In this document: piece after piece, positions 54,336 to 64,000 of the stretch
How the letters are laid out: every line of letters starts with the position of its first letter
Numbering within the stretch: position 1 is the stretch's first letter
Source: Roridomyces roridus
Lineage: Eukaryota; Basidiomycota; Agaricomycetes; Agaricales; Mycenaceae
Reading direction: 5' to 3'
Assembly: GCA_029378245.1 (NCBI GenBank)
Contig: JARKIF010000128.1
Span: 32,388 to 96,387, forward strand
DNA length: 64,000 nt
Program-made: the position numbers and the translations under genes
The notes under the pieces: generated by a model
What the model saw: only the letters and a program-made list of their open reading frames with translations
What the model was told of the DNA's origin: nothing
Databases searched by the model: none

Positions 54336-55519
54336 ATGGTGATACCCCAAATGCCCACCACGGGTCGTGCATCGGGTAAATCACCGACAGGCGCGTCCAA
54401 CGACCTTCTTCCGCGTCCATCCCTTCCATTGAACCTGGACCTCCAGACCGACGCACTCTAGACCCCATCCCGGTCGTGCAATTGCTCGTGTGCAACAGGG
54501 CGACGAAACAAAGGTCGGTTTACTATATAGTGCGTGTAGCAGAAGTTTGACAACCCGCAGGGTTAACCTCCCGGCCTGGCTTGTCCCGAAATTCACACTG
54601 TTCGTCTACCTGGTGCAACGCGATGATGGCGAACAAGTTCGATTCACCCCTGTGCGTGTGTTGGTCTTTGTCTGAGAATAACCATGACCCTCATGTTGCG
54701 CTCAGGATCGGACAGCTGAGGCACTTTCGGGGTGCCATATATCCTCTCTCTTCCCTGTCGACCTCGACGATGGCTCGAAATCCTTGTATTTCGCGTTTTC
54801 TGACTTGGGCGTACGGTGTTCTGGCGATTATCGTTTCAAGTTCGTTTTGAAGGTGGATAATTTCGAGTACGTTCCCACCGTGATTTTTTCTTCTGTCTGC
54901 TTTGGATTCTAACCATTCTTATTAGCCCCAGAGATGAGAGTGACGCCGACCTGTATGCTTCAGTCAAGTACTCCAACGAATTCCGCATTTTCACCAGCAC
55001 TGGATACGGAGGCGTGCAGAGTGCGTTCAGATAGTTTGGAGTATCTGTTAACGTTAATGCCCCCATGTAGACGCGACTGACCTCACGCGCCTTCTGGCCG
55101 AGTGGGGTGTCCACTGCCGCATTCGCACTAAAGCCCGTGGTACGAACTCGGCCAAGCAGTCGACGGGTGTGGCTCCTCGCAAGCGTTCCCGGCGGGCCCC
55201 TTCTTCATCCACTTCCACATCTACTGCGACCTCGAATCTGTACTCGGCTGGGGGACCGCTGCCCAGTGTGTCACGCGCTTTGACGTCGACTTGGCAAACG
55301 CCAAAGATGTCGATGCCGCGCCACCTGAGGACTCCTCCAAGTCGCGATGATTCGACCATTTATTCCCCGCAGCCACGGTATCCGCGCGATCGGGTGCTGC
55401 CCGTGCTTTCAGGCCGGTTTGATCATGGGCATGGGCAGTCGCATTCGGACTCGAATGCCCCTCGGGCCGACTCGAAGGCGCTGGGTGGTATTTGGTCTTC
55501 GGATGTGCGTGCGTGGTAA
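54336..55519 (+). CDS. Divergent velvet-domain protein
   Basis: Velvet proteins are fungal transcription regulators with an NF-kB-like DNA-binding fold that link development, light and secondary metabolism. Six exons (54336-54375, 54447-54513, 54561-54657, 54706-54866, 54926-55020, 55071-55519) sum to 909 nt, or 302 residues. Velvet blocks are readable: TTGRASDRRTLDPIPVVQLL, FTLFVYLVQRDDGEQVRFTP, LSGCHISSLFPVDLDDGSKS followed by LYFAFSDLGVRCSGDYRFKF, EFRIFTSTGYGGVQNATDLT and RLLAEWGVHCRIRTK. A basic stretch (PRKRSRRAPSSSTSTSTATS) and a Ser/Pro tail follow. The first beta strands of the domain (the usual QQP element) are missing from this model, so an upstream exon may exist or the domain may be shortened. 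It stands 2.3 kb upstream of the VosA-like gene. Confidence 0.82.
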
Positions 55520-57831
55520 AGTCAACTTGAAGTGCGGGTGTTCGGCATGCCAGTGGTGTGGTGTTAATTTTCTTGTTGGAGCCGACAGACTCGTATCGTG
55601 TACAAATGTAAATAGCTGTATATCTTGAAATCAACCAAGCTCGGAATTCTCCGTACACGCGACAGTTTTTGCAAGGTCGTGATGACGATGGCGCCCGAGT
55701 TCATTTCCTTGTCGAGTATCCCGACGCCCAAGGGTATTTGCACGGATGGGTTCGTTTAGATTCCGGCGCAGCACGAACGATAGCAAGCGCGCTTCTGCCT
55801 CGGACCCGTATGCATCATTTCGATCTGGACCCTGGTCCATGTTCGATGATACAGCCGATGCCGCCGCTGCACCAAGTCGCCTCGAGTCTTCAAGTGCGGG
55901 GCGCAAAAGTTATTGCGAGCGAAGCGAGCAATTCTTCAGTAACACGTGAGATGCAGGGTGAGGTTGGGCGAGAAACAAGAACAAATAGTCGAAGATTTGA
56001 TGGAAATGGGTCGTTGGCGACCCATCCCAAACTCACTCATTTCTTGCTCTTTCGCTCCACAACTTGCGGTGCACACTATTGGACTTTCAAGGAGGGGATA
56101 TGGCGATTTGTAGCCCGAAACGAGAGTCCGGAGTTGAGTTCTCACACCTCAGCTTGTGCCACTCAGTGCATAGCCACATTCGGCACACTGCGAAGCGAGC
56201 ACCGTCGCGGCCCGAGCGGATCCATGTTAAATTGACGGCTGCTGCTGCTGCTGCTACTGCGTGTGTAAGTAATTTCAGAGTCGTTGCTACCCACGAGGTG
56301 TCATGTCAGAGCCGCTGGACTTTCACGTTAGACCGATCCCATGTTTTCAAGCGCCCAGTCCTTCATGTACGCCTCGACGCAGCGGCCACTTTGAGGACCA
56401 ACGTGCGTCGTCGCAATCATTCTGGGGGCTGGAGGTAAGTCAATGCGGCGCAACCCCGAGCAGTTTTTTTACTTACATATGACGCTCATTGAGCTATGTT
56501 TGTCGAGCAGAACACACATGCCGTTCGATTAATTGCCACCGTCCGCGACGTGGCCTTGACGCTTCCCGTCTTGAACATGGTTGCCTTCTCTTCCCGAAGA
56601 GTTTCAGCGCTTTGCCACGGTCCGATTGCGTCCTTCATGTGATTGCTTTGGAGTGAGGCTGATACGAGCGGCAGGTCCCGAAGAACTTTTGCCGCGAGGA
56701 GGACAGATGCAGAAATAAACTTCTCACGGGCGTGCTTGGATGCTTGGGACCTCGTGGAGCTGCGGCCGGGATATAAAGTAAAGTGAATGGGCGCTAGTAG
56801 AGAATTGCGAGTCGGACTGGTGCGGTGCCTCCTGGTAGTGCGCTGATCATGTTTCCGTATCGCCCGTGATCACGACGACGAGGGGGCATCATTCAGTTTT
56901 GCGACGGAGCGGAGTTGAGCGCCACGACGTTGCAGGCTTCCAGCATCAATCAAGCACTTTAGCCTTGTGGAGTGTGTTCTTTGCTATGCCGGGGCTCGAG
57001 GCCAATCCCATGTCAACGGCGGAGGTGCTGAATCAGAGCAGATAGCTTCCAATTTTGCGATGGAGTGTAGTACACGCTACATCTGCAGTGCATGCCTCGA
57101 GGACGTGTCAGTGAGAAGAACATGTCGAACATGTCCATATCCGCGGAGACAGGAGTAAGAAAACGGATGTTTGGCTTGAAATGGATAACTTCAGACGATA
57201 ACGACTCTGGAACTTGATTAGTTCCCGAAATTTGAGAGCGAGAAGGAGGGCCGTCAGACGGTATTCCAATGAACAAGCGCCTCGCAAGAAGAATGCGTTG
57301 GGTCCAAGTTGGGTCGGATTGATCAGGCATCGGATTGATCAGTCAGCCAAAGCAACGTCAACAAAGCCAGGGTTGTCAGAAACGCTTTCTGATCTGCCCT
57401 GATTCTCTCCATCCGTTGACGATGCTGCGCTTGAATCGATCGTGGCCGTCCGCCCCTCGATGTGCCTTTCAAAATCTGCGACACAGGCTATCTGAATTGG
57501 TCTTGTACACCTTGACACATCGTCGGATGACCAACTTCCGAGAGGACCTACTAGGCTAGCGGGCTCCTCAATGGGACCAAGCGGTGGGGAAATGGAAGGT
57601 CCGACCCGGCGATTGCAGCAAGGTTTATGTGGGACATTCAATCGTGCTCCGGACCGAGAGCGCCACTACTTTTCCAAGTTTATCTGGCTTCTCTGGGCTT
57701 GCTTCAGATGCACGCCTGCACCGTGAGGCTCTCTTGCCCTCAAACCGCCGTGATCTATTTTTCGCTGTGCTTTTGAAGCTGCTGGGACGCTCGTTGGGTT
57801 GTTACCCGCTTCATACACACACGCCCACAGT
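55520..57831. other. Intergenic region with a possible velvet relic
   Basis: 2.3 kb without a convincing gene. At about 55660-55720 the + strand codes for QGRDDDGARVHFLVEYPD, which resembles VQRDDGEQVRFTPV of the gene upstream, so a decayed velvet fragment may lie here. Other short frames (for example 56967-57158, with a Cys-rich CSACLEDVSVRRTCRTC) have no support. The right end is the promoter of the next gene. Confidence 0.4.
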
Positions 57832-59413
57832 CATGGCTTTCCCGGATAATGCGTTGTGCGTCGTTCACAGTCCCTCTAACCGCCCACAAACTGACATTCA
57901 CCGCTCCATCAGTATTAAATACGATGTTAACGTGCGCCAACAACCGCTGCATGCCCGGATATCGGCGATGAAGATTTCGGGTAAGCCGTTGCATTAGCGC
58001 GCCAGAACATGGCTTACGGTGTGCTGTGTTTAGCAGATCGCCGACCGGTAGACCCGCCCATTGTGGTGCAGCTCTTCGTGACGGATCTCCGGGACGACCC
58101 ATTGGAATCCAAAACTTCCCATCGGTGAGTCCAAATCGGAGTCTGTGGAGCTGGTACTGAATTGCGCCTAGAAAATCTAGTCATTTGACTAATCCGTACT
58201 TTTTCATGTACGCTGCGCTCGTCGAGGCTGGGAGTGATAACGAGGTCCAATTTGTTGCCGTGCGTTACAGTCTGGCTGTGTCTCGTTCTTGCTCACAGTT
58301 GCCGTCCAGGATGGCGGCAGACCGAGCACATCTGGCGCCCTCGTATCTTCTGTTCGTGTCCTAAAGGACTACCCCAACTCAGATCAAGAGGCCGCGTTTT
58401 TCATCTTTCCGGATATATGTGTGCGGTTAGAGGGTAGCTGGAGATTCAAATTTACGCTGTTTGACATCCAGGAGTGCGTCTGCCTTTTTTCTCATCTTTT
58501 GTCTGGTACCGAACATGCATAGTGATAAAGTCAGGACGTGCGCGACGACGTTCTCCGCCCCGTTCTTCGTGTACCCGGGGAAGCAGTATCCTGGTGTCCA
58601 AAGTACGTGCTTTAGCTGAATTATCGAATGTCCCCTCACACCATCACAGTATCCACACCTCTGACGCGGGCGCTTGCGGCGCAGGGCGTCAGGCTACGCA
58701 TCCGCAAAGAGATTCGGGAGAAGGTCGGGGAAGCACGGCCCAAACCGGAGGATGAATCACATTCGCCGCTTTCGACCACGCCACCCTCGCCTACGAGCTC
58801 TCTCGAGATGCTGAGCTCGCCACCAAAACGCAGGCGGACGCTGCCTGGCCCTCTGCTGACATCGCTCCCGCCTGTCAGTTATGTCAGTTATGCGGCGCCT
58901 TCACCACCCGTGGATCTGGCGCATGCCTTTCACATGTCCCAGAGGACCCCGTCCCCGGTGTCACCACCGTTTTACGAACTCTTCAACGATTCGCGCCTCC
59001 GTAGGCCTTCTCAGGATACTATCACCACCATCGAGAATTCGGAGCGGCGGCAGGCGATGCGAGATTGGGCTACGTTGAGCAGCTACCACCAGTCGAATTT
59101 CCCACCGCCTACACCCAAGGTGGAACCTGATATGGCTCCGTTGGCGTTTTTACGCCCGGCGCATCCGTCGCCAGAAGTGACGCAGATTCATCGTCAGGAG
59201 AGTGAGCACAGGCGTGCTTCGGTTTCTGGGGCCACGTATCCGCTGTACTCGTGGCCTTCGCAAGGCCGTGATGGTTTTGCGACGGATGGTGGGCAGAGGA
59301 GGTTCGCTGATTCGGCGCCTGCTTCGTCTGCTTATTGGTCTAGTCCCTCTTTTGAGACTGCCAATGCTGCGCATTCTTCGACCTGGGCTTCGTATGGCGC
59401 GGTTATACGTTGA
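57832..59413 (+). CDS. Velvet-domain regulator, VosA-like
   Basis: VosA-type velvet proteins act in the nucleus in spore maturation, trehalose storage and repression of development. The start ATG at 57832 gives MAFPDNALCVVHSPSNRPQT. The full velvet order is present over six exons: IKYDVNVRQQPLHARISAMK, SDRRPVDPPIVVQLFVTDLR, NPYFFMYAALVEAGSDNEVQ, ADGGRPSTSGALVSSVRVLK, EAAFFIFPDICVRLEGSWRF, FSAPFFVYPGKQYPGVQ and STPLTRALAAQGVRLRIRKE. RRPVDPP and STSGALVSS are closest to the VosA group. The C-terminal exon is Ser/Pro-rich with PPKRRRTLPGP, a likely nuclear signal. The intron 3 acceptor was chosen to keep frame (GTCCAG before GATGGC). Confidence 0.9.
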
Positions 59414-59593
59414 TAGGATAGTTTAATTCATTCTCTAGATACATGCACTTACCATACTGTACATCTTTAATCTCAATGGGAAACCTTCCTAAATCGGACG
59501 GAGGCGTTTATCAGTGGCACCTGCTTGCCGTCACGTGTCATATTTTTTGGTTTGCGAAAGACCACTACAGCGGCCCGGACAAGCACCCCACCC

Positions 59594-62500
59594 ATGGACG
59601 GGGCCTCGCATCCTTCTGGGAGGACGATAGACATCGAGCTCGGTGGCCAGGAAATCATCACCATCGACCTCGACACGCTCGACACCGTCGACGAACTCCT
59701 CGATTTGCTCTCGGACCCACAATGTAAAGCCAAAGTCTGGGTGTGGACTGTCGTGGCTACGGAATTTTGGAGGAGAGGGTCATTGGAGGCGGCGGAGAAG
59801 GTCGCTACTGCGGCTATTCCAGGTGCGTTGCTTCTACCTTCGGAATGCACGGATTCTTATTTGGTTTGCCTAGTATTCACAGCGCAGGAGAACACGACTG
59901 CTTTGGGACCGATATACTCTCTGCTTGCCAATATCAAAATCGCACATGCGAGCAAGGCGCCGAAGGTTATACTCAGCGACGCTCGTGAGTGTCCCAGTCA
60001 TTCGTTCTTGGCTGCATTCATTGATTTGTGTGTAGGGCAGGACATTATGCGAGACACGCTGACCAAGGGGGATTATTACAAGGAAGCTGCGACTTTCCTC
60101 AATTCGGGCGCTAGCGTCGGGTATAATGAGCATCTCGCATTCCTCACCCGAGGTACGTCGTCCTCGACAGAAGCAGGGAATCGTGCTCATTCAGGGGATA
60201 GGAATCCACCAACTGGCTACCCGTGCTATGGCGGACGCAATGGCGTCCTTCAACGGCGTTTTGGAGGAAAAACCGACTAATCTTATTGCACTCATGGGCA
60301 AGGTGAGTAGCGTCAAGTTCTTCCCTTCAGCTTGTATATATCTATTCCACAGGGCCGAATACAATACGCGCAGCGAAATTACACTGAAGCGCTCAAGACG
60401 TTTCGCCGCGTCCTTGAATTGAATCCGCGATGTCTGCCTGACCCGAGGATAGGAATCGGTCTGTGTCTGTGGGCTTTGGGGCATCGGGAAAAGGCAAAGG
60501 CGGCTTGGCAAAGGAGTCTCGTTGTGGTGCGTCTATCATATCCATCTTCATTTCACTTTTCCCTGAAGCGGGACTCTAGAATCCAGACGAGTGGCCAGCA
60601 CAGCTACTGCTCGGTTTGGAGGCTCTCAATGCCAGTAAAAATGAGACTCAATCCGAGGCGGAGCGGACGAAATCGTACACGTCGGGCACCAAGATGGTCG
60701 AACGGGCGTTTAAAACGAATCAAAAGAGCGCTGCTGCAGCTAATGCTCTTTGTGAGTTGTTCCTCCGGAAAGGCAGTTATGACCGGGTACGTTGTTTCGT
60801 TTATTCGCTTCTTGGTCTCACTGTTCCAGGCCTTGAAACTCGCGGAGCGGACGATTCAGTTTGCGGACACTCTCACTGTTCTCACTGAAGGCTACATACG
60901 GGCTGGTCGAGTGTCGCACGCGGAGGGGTCTCTTCCTTACGCCACAAAGTACTATTCGTCAGCGACAGAGGGTCAACCGAAGCATGTCATTGGAGCTATC
61001 GGTCTCGCTCAGATGCAGATGCAAAACGGTGCGTATGTTATTTCTTGTATTGCATTACATTCAATTTTCAATAGATGAAATGGCTGCTGCGATTCACACC
61101 CTCGATAGACTCCTACAAGCGCCCAATCCACAAACCTCCGTCGAAGCCACCGTCATGCTCGCCTCCCTACGCGCGTATCCGCGTCCTGGTGTTTCCAGCT
61201 CGGACGTTGCGCAGGAACGCGCCAAAGCTCGAGATCTCTTTGACCGTGTCGTCAAAGTGATCGAGGTGGAAGACGCGCGGGCGAATGGACATGGTCCGAG
61301 TCGAGTGTCAAGGAGTATCGGCAATGACGTGGATATGCATGCGGAGATTGCGCGGTTGTGGCAAGGGGAGAACCTTGATCGTGTTGGCAGGTCTCTGAAA
61401 GAGGCGTTGAGGCTCAGCGAGGCCGCTGGGCAGGGGCAGGCGGATCCGAGGTTGTTGAATAACCTTGGGGTGTTGAAGCAATTTGATGGGCGGTTTGGGG
61501 AGGCGAGGGAGATGTATGAGGCGGCGTTGACGTGTGTTACGACGTTGACGAGTGGAGATGCGGAGGGCATGTCGACGTCCATTCTCTACAACCTCGCGAG
61601 GGTGTATGAGGATGAGGGGAGGGATGACTTGGCGAAGGATGCGTATGAGAAGCTGCTCTTGCGGCATCCGGAGTATGTCGATGGTAAGTTCGTCGTTTCG
61701 TCCTCGGTCAGTACTGATCATGTGTCACAGCCAAAGTGCGACAAGCGCACATGCTTACGAGCCTGAATCGGCATAACGAAGCGCATGACCTCCTCAAGCA
61801 AGCGCTCGCTGCGCAGGGCTCCAACCTCAACGTCCGGGCGTACTACACCTACTTCCTCATCCAAGCCAACATGTCCAAGGTCGCCAAGGAGTTTGTGTAT
61901 GCGACTCTGAAAGACCACGACAAGCACGATGTCTATTCGTTATGCGCCTCGGGGTGGATCATGTACCACCAGTCTCGAGAAAGTCGGGATACGTCGACAA
62001 AGGGAACGGATGAGAGGAAGCGCGGGTTCCAGCGCTCGACCGAGTTTTACGAGAAGGCGTTGCAGCTTGATCCGTGCTGTGCGTTTGCGGCGCAGGGACT
62101 TGCTATCGTCACTGCGGAGGATGCGTTGGGGACGCTTGGTGGGGCGCTTGCTCCCGCTCCTGGGGCTGCCGCGGGTGGTGCCTCTGGTGCCGTCAGCGCT
62201 GCTGAGGAGATGCAGAAGCGGCTGAAGAATGCGAGGGAGGCGTTGGATGTGTTTGCCAAAGTGAGGGAGAGTTTGAGCGATGGGAGCGTGTATTTCAATA
62301 TGGGGCATTGCTACTATGCCTGCGACGAGTTTGATCGGGCTATAGAGAGTGTGAGTGGTTTTTGTGATTTTTTGATTCATGCTGATTTGGGGATTAGTAC
62401 GAGACGGCGTCGACGAGGTTTTACAAGGGGCAGAACGTCCCTGTATTACTGTGTCTGTGCGGTCCTGGTATGCGAAAGCGACCAAGGATCAGTCGTTCCC

Positions 62501-63523
62501 TGCGATGAGCACGGCTTTGCGGTATGCTCAAATGGTGCGTATCCCTCTTTCCTTTCAGGGACAAATTCTAAGCCTCGTTTAGGCTCTACATATCCAGTCC
62601 AACGACAAGGCGGTCATGTACAATATTGCCATGATACAGCAAAAGTCTGTCGAGATGCTCTTTGGGCTGCCGACGAACAAACGGACGCTCAAGGATCTCA
62701 AGCGGGCTATCGAGCATGGGAATAATGCGCAAAAGTTGTTTGCGTCGCTCGCGGCGGACAAGGCTGCTGCGGTTCGTATTCGAGAGATTTGGCGGATCAG
62801 CGGAGGAGGTATGGGGACCATTATGTTGAGGAAGAGTGAGGAGCATTTGGCGACGCAGAAGCAGGTGGAGGCGGATATCCAGGCACAAGATGGATTCTGC
62901 GAGGCAGAAAGCGGCAGGAGGAGAGGGACAGGTTGGAGGACGTTGGAGGTCCGTTTCTTCTTTCTTCTTTCGTTTGGACTGGTCTCCCTCGGGTTTTATA
63001 GAGGGAGAAGATGGAGGCTCTGAAGAAGGATGCGGAGAAGTTGGCGGGAACGGAGGGTTTTGCGCGCGAGCCGGCGTTGGAGCTGGACGAGGGAGGTGGA
63101 GCTGAGAGTCTGAGAGCCGAGAAGGCGCTTAAGCCAAGAAGGCGAGGAAGCAGAAGGCGGATGGCAGTGGTGACGAGGCTGAGCCGCCCAAGAAGAAGAG
63201 GCGCGGCAAGCTGAAACGCGGTGGAGGCGGGGGTGAGCAGGAAGATGGCGCGGATGGCGAGGCTGAACCCGCGGCGATCTTTAGCGACGAGGACGACGCG
63301 GAGAGACCCAAAAAGGTGCGTTGCTTGCTCTCAAGAGCTCTGGAGACTGATTGTCGTGCTAGCGTGTCACGAAGAAGAGGGTCATTCGCGACGATGACGA
63401 TGACGAGGCGGCTGCGGGACCTCGGAAGAAGCAGTTGTGCCTCTTTCTACCTCATGACCGTGCTGACTTTTCTCTAGCAAGAGCAAAGAGATGCTGTCGG
63501 ACACGGACGACGAGATGCCATGA
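59594..63523 (+). CDS. CTR9: Paf1 complex TPR subunit CTR9
   Basis: CTR9 is the TPR scaffold of the Paf1 complex, which travels with RNA polymerase II and supports histone H2B ubiquitination and H3 methylation. The start ATG at 59594 gives SGRTIDIELGGQEIITIDLD, the typical N-terminal signature of CTR9. About ten introns interrupt a long TPR solenoid: AAFIDLCVGQDIMRDT, NYTEALKTFRRVLELNPRCL, DPRIGIGLCLWALGHREKAK, ARLWQGENLDRVGRSLKEAL, DPRLLNNLGVLKQFDGRFGE, AREMYEAALT, YEDEGRDDLAKDAYEKLL and FDRAIES. A coiled, charged region follows (EMQKRLKNAREALDVF and the 62.9-63.1 kb part). The end is Lys/Asp-rich with KKKRGKLKRGGGGGEQEDG and SKEMLSDTDDEMP, as in other CTR9 proteins. Some junctions in 62.3-63.4 kb are approximate. 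Confidence 0.9.
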
Positions 63524-64000
63524 CCGCTGTACTACGCTTTTCGTTGTTTGTTTTCGGTATCGTATCTGTATTGCTGAAATGTAATAGTGCCTGCAGCGTA
63601 CGTACTGGCCAGACTAAAAGGGTCGAAACCGTTCCATAGCTCAGCACTTGACAGGTTGGCATCTCGGGCATCTCGGGGTCCTCGGGCATGCTTTTCTGCT
63701 CTCTTTCTACGTATATTCTGGCTGGAAAACTGGACAGTCAGTTCGAGCATATCACCCACCGTTTTGCTGCGGCGAAAGTCGAGCTAAGTAGCAAGTATCC
63801 AGGGCTCTTTGGATTTGCTTCTCGTTTAAGGGGCGGGGCCGATTAAGTACCAGTAGCGGGAAGTCCTGTCAGTGCAGCTTCTTGCTCGGTTCTTCCAAAC
63901 GTATAAAGAGCGCGCCTCCTTTGTTTGTTCCCTCCATCCGTTCTCTTCCCTTACCACCACCACCATCACTCCTTACCTTCCTACCCTCGTTTATATATCA
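63524..64000. other. Intergenic region and start of the next promoter
   Basis: No gene seen. The right end has a TATA box and a long CT/CACCAC-rich leader, which suggests a + strand gene starting just beyond the window. Confidence 0.5.
63902..63907 (+). promoter_or_regulatory. TATA box of a gene beyond the right edge
   Basis: TATAAA followed by a CT-rich leader of about 90 bp running to the end of the window. Confidence 0.5.

Noticed and set aside
55631..55906. Minus-strand 91-codon frame near the possible velvet relic
   Set aside because: Low-complexity Ala/Arg-rich frame, no link to known domains; the + strand fragment is the only part with a recognisable resemblance.
1..64000. CRISPR array, operon or bacterial-type system
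   Set aside because: No regularly spaced short repeats; the intron-rich genes are eukaryotic, so none is expected.

Overview
The window reads as nuclear DNA of a filamentous basidiomycete, most likely an agaricomycete close to Rhizoctonia/Ceratobasidium. This is inferred from gene content and style: genes are broken by many 45-60 bp GT-AG introns, and there are lineage-type repeats of F-box, TPR, ferritin-like and ankyrin genes. All gene models are hand-spliced from the sequence; no homology search was run.

Left part (1-27.6 kb), mostly conserved single-copy genes with some accessory DNA. A partial TPR protein gene (+) is followed by the mitochondrial tRNA 2-thiouridylase (MTU1/SLM3 type), a glycerol-3-phosphate acyltransferase (SCT1/GPT2 type, -) and a secreted S1/P1 nuclease (-). 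Then come a paralogue of the first TPR gene broken by a roughly 300 bp insertion, the AP-2 sigma subunit (-), a foldback hairpin, an MFS drug/polyamine-type transporter (+), an unknown basidiomycete-style gene (-), two weak hypothetical genes, a HAD hydrolase (+), a divergent GNAT-like gene lying in a tandem duplication, and an acyl-CoA dehydrogenase (+).

Middle part (27.7-45 kb), a duplicated accessory cluster. Four gene types recur in different states of decay: LRR-like F-box proteins (-), an F-box/ankyrin protein (+), GNAT-like acetyltransferases, three of them with an N-terminal MYND zinc finger or part of one (+), and secreted ferritin-like proteins (-). One F-box gene lost its start codon to a 993 bp inverted-repeat transposon that made an 8 bp target duplication. 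Others carry frameshifts, internal deletions or truncations.

Right part (45-64 kb). Two FHA-domain checkpoint-type kinases stand head to head. They are followed by two tandem F-box genes of the same family as the cluster, two velvet-domain regulators in tandem (one divergent, one VosA-like) and CTR9 of the Paf1 complex. Regulatory and chromatin genes (FHA kinases, velvet, CTR9) therefore flank a fast-evolving block of paralogues. The strongest candidates for something not yet described are the MYND-GNAT fusion family and its local expansion, the divergent velvet protein beside the VosA-like one, and the transposon that removed a start codon.
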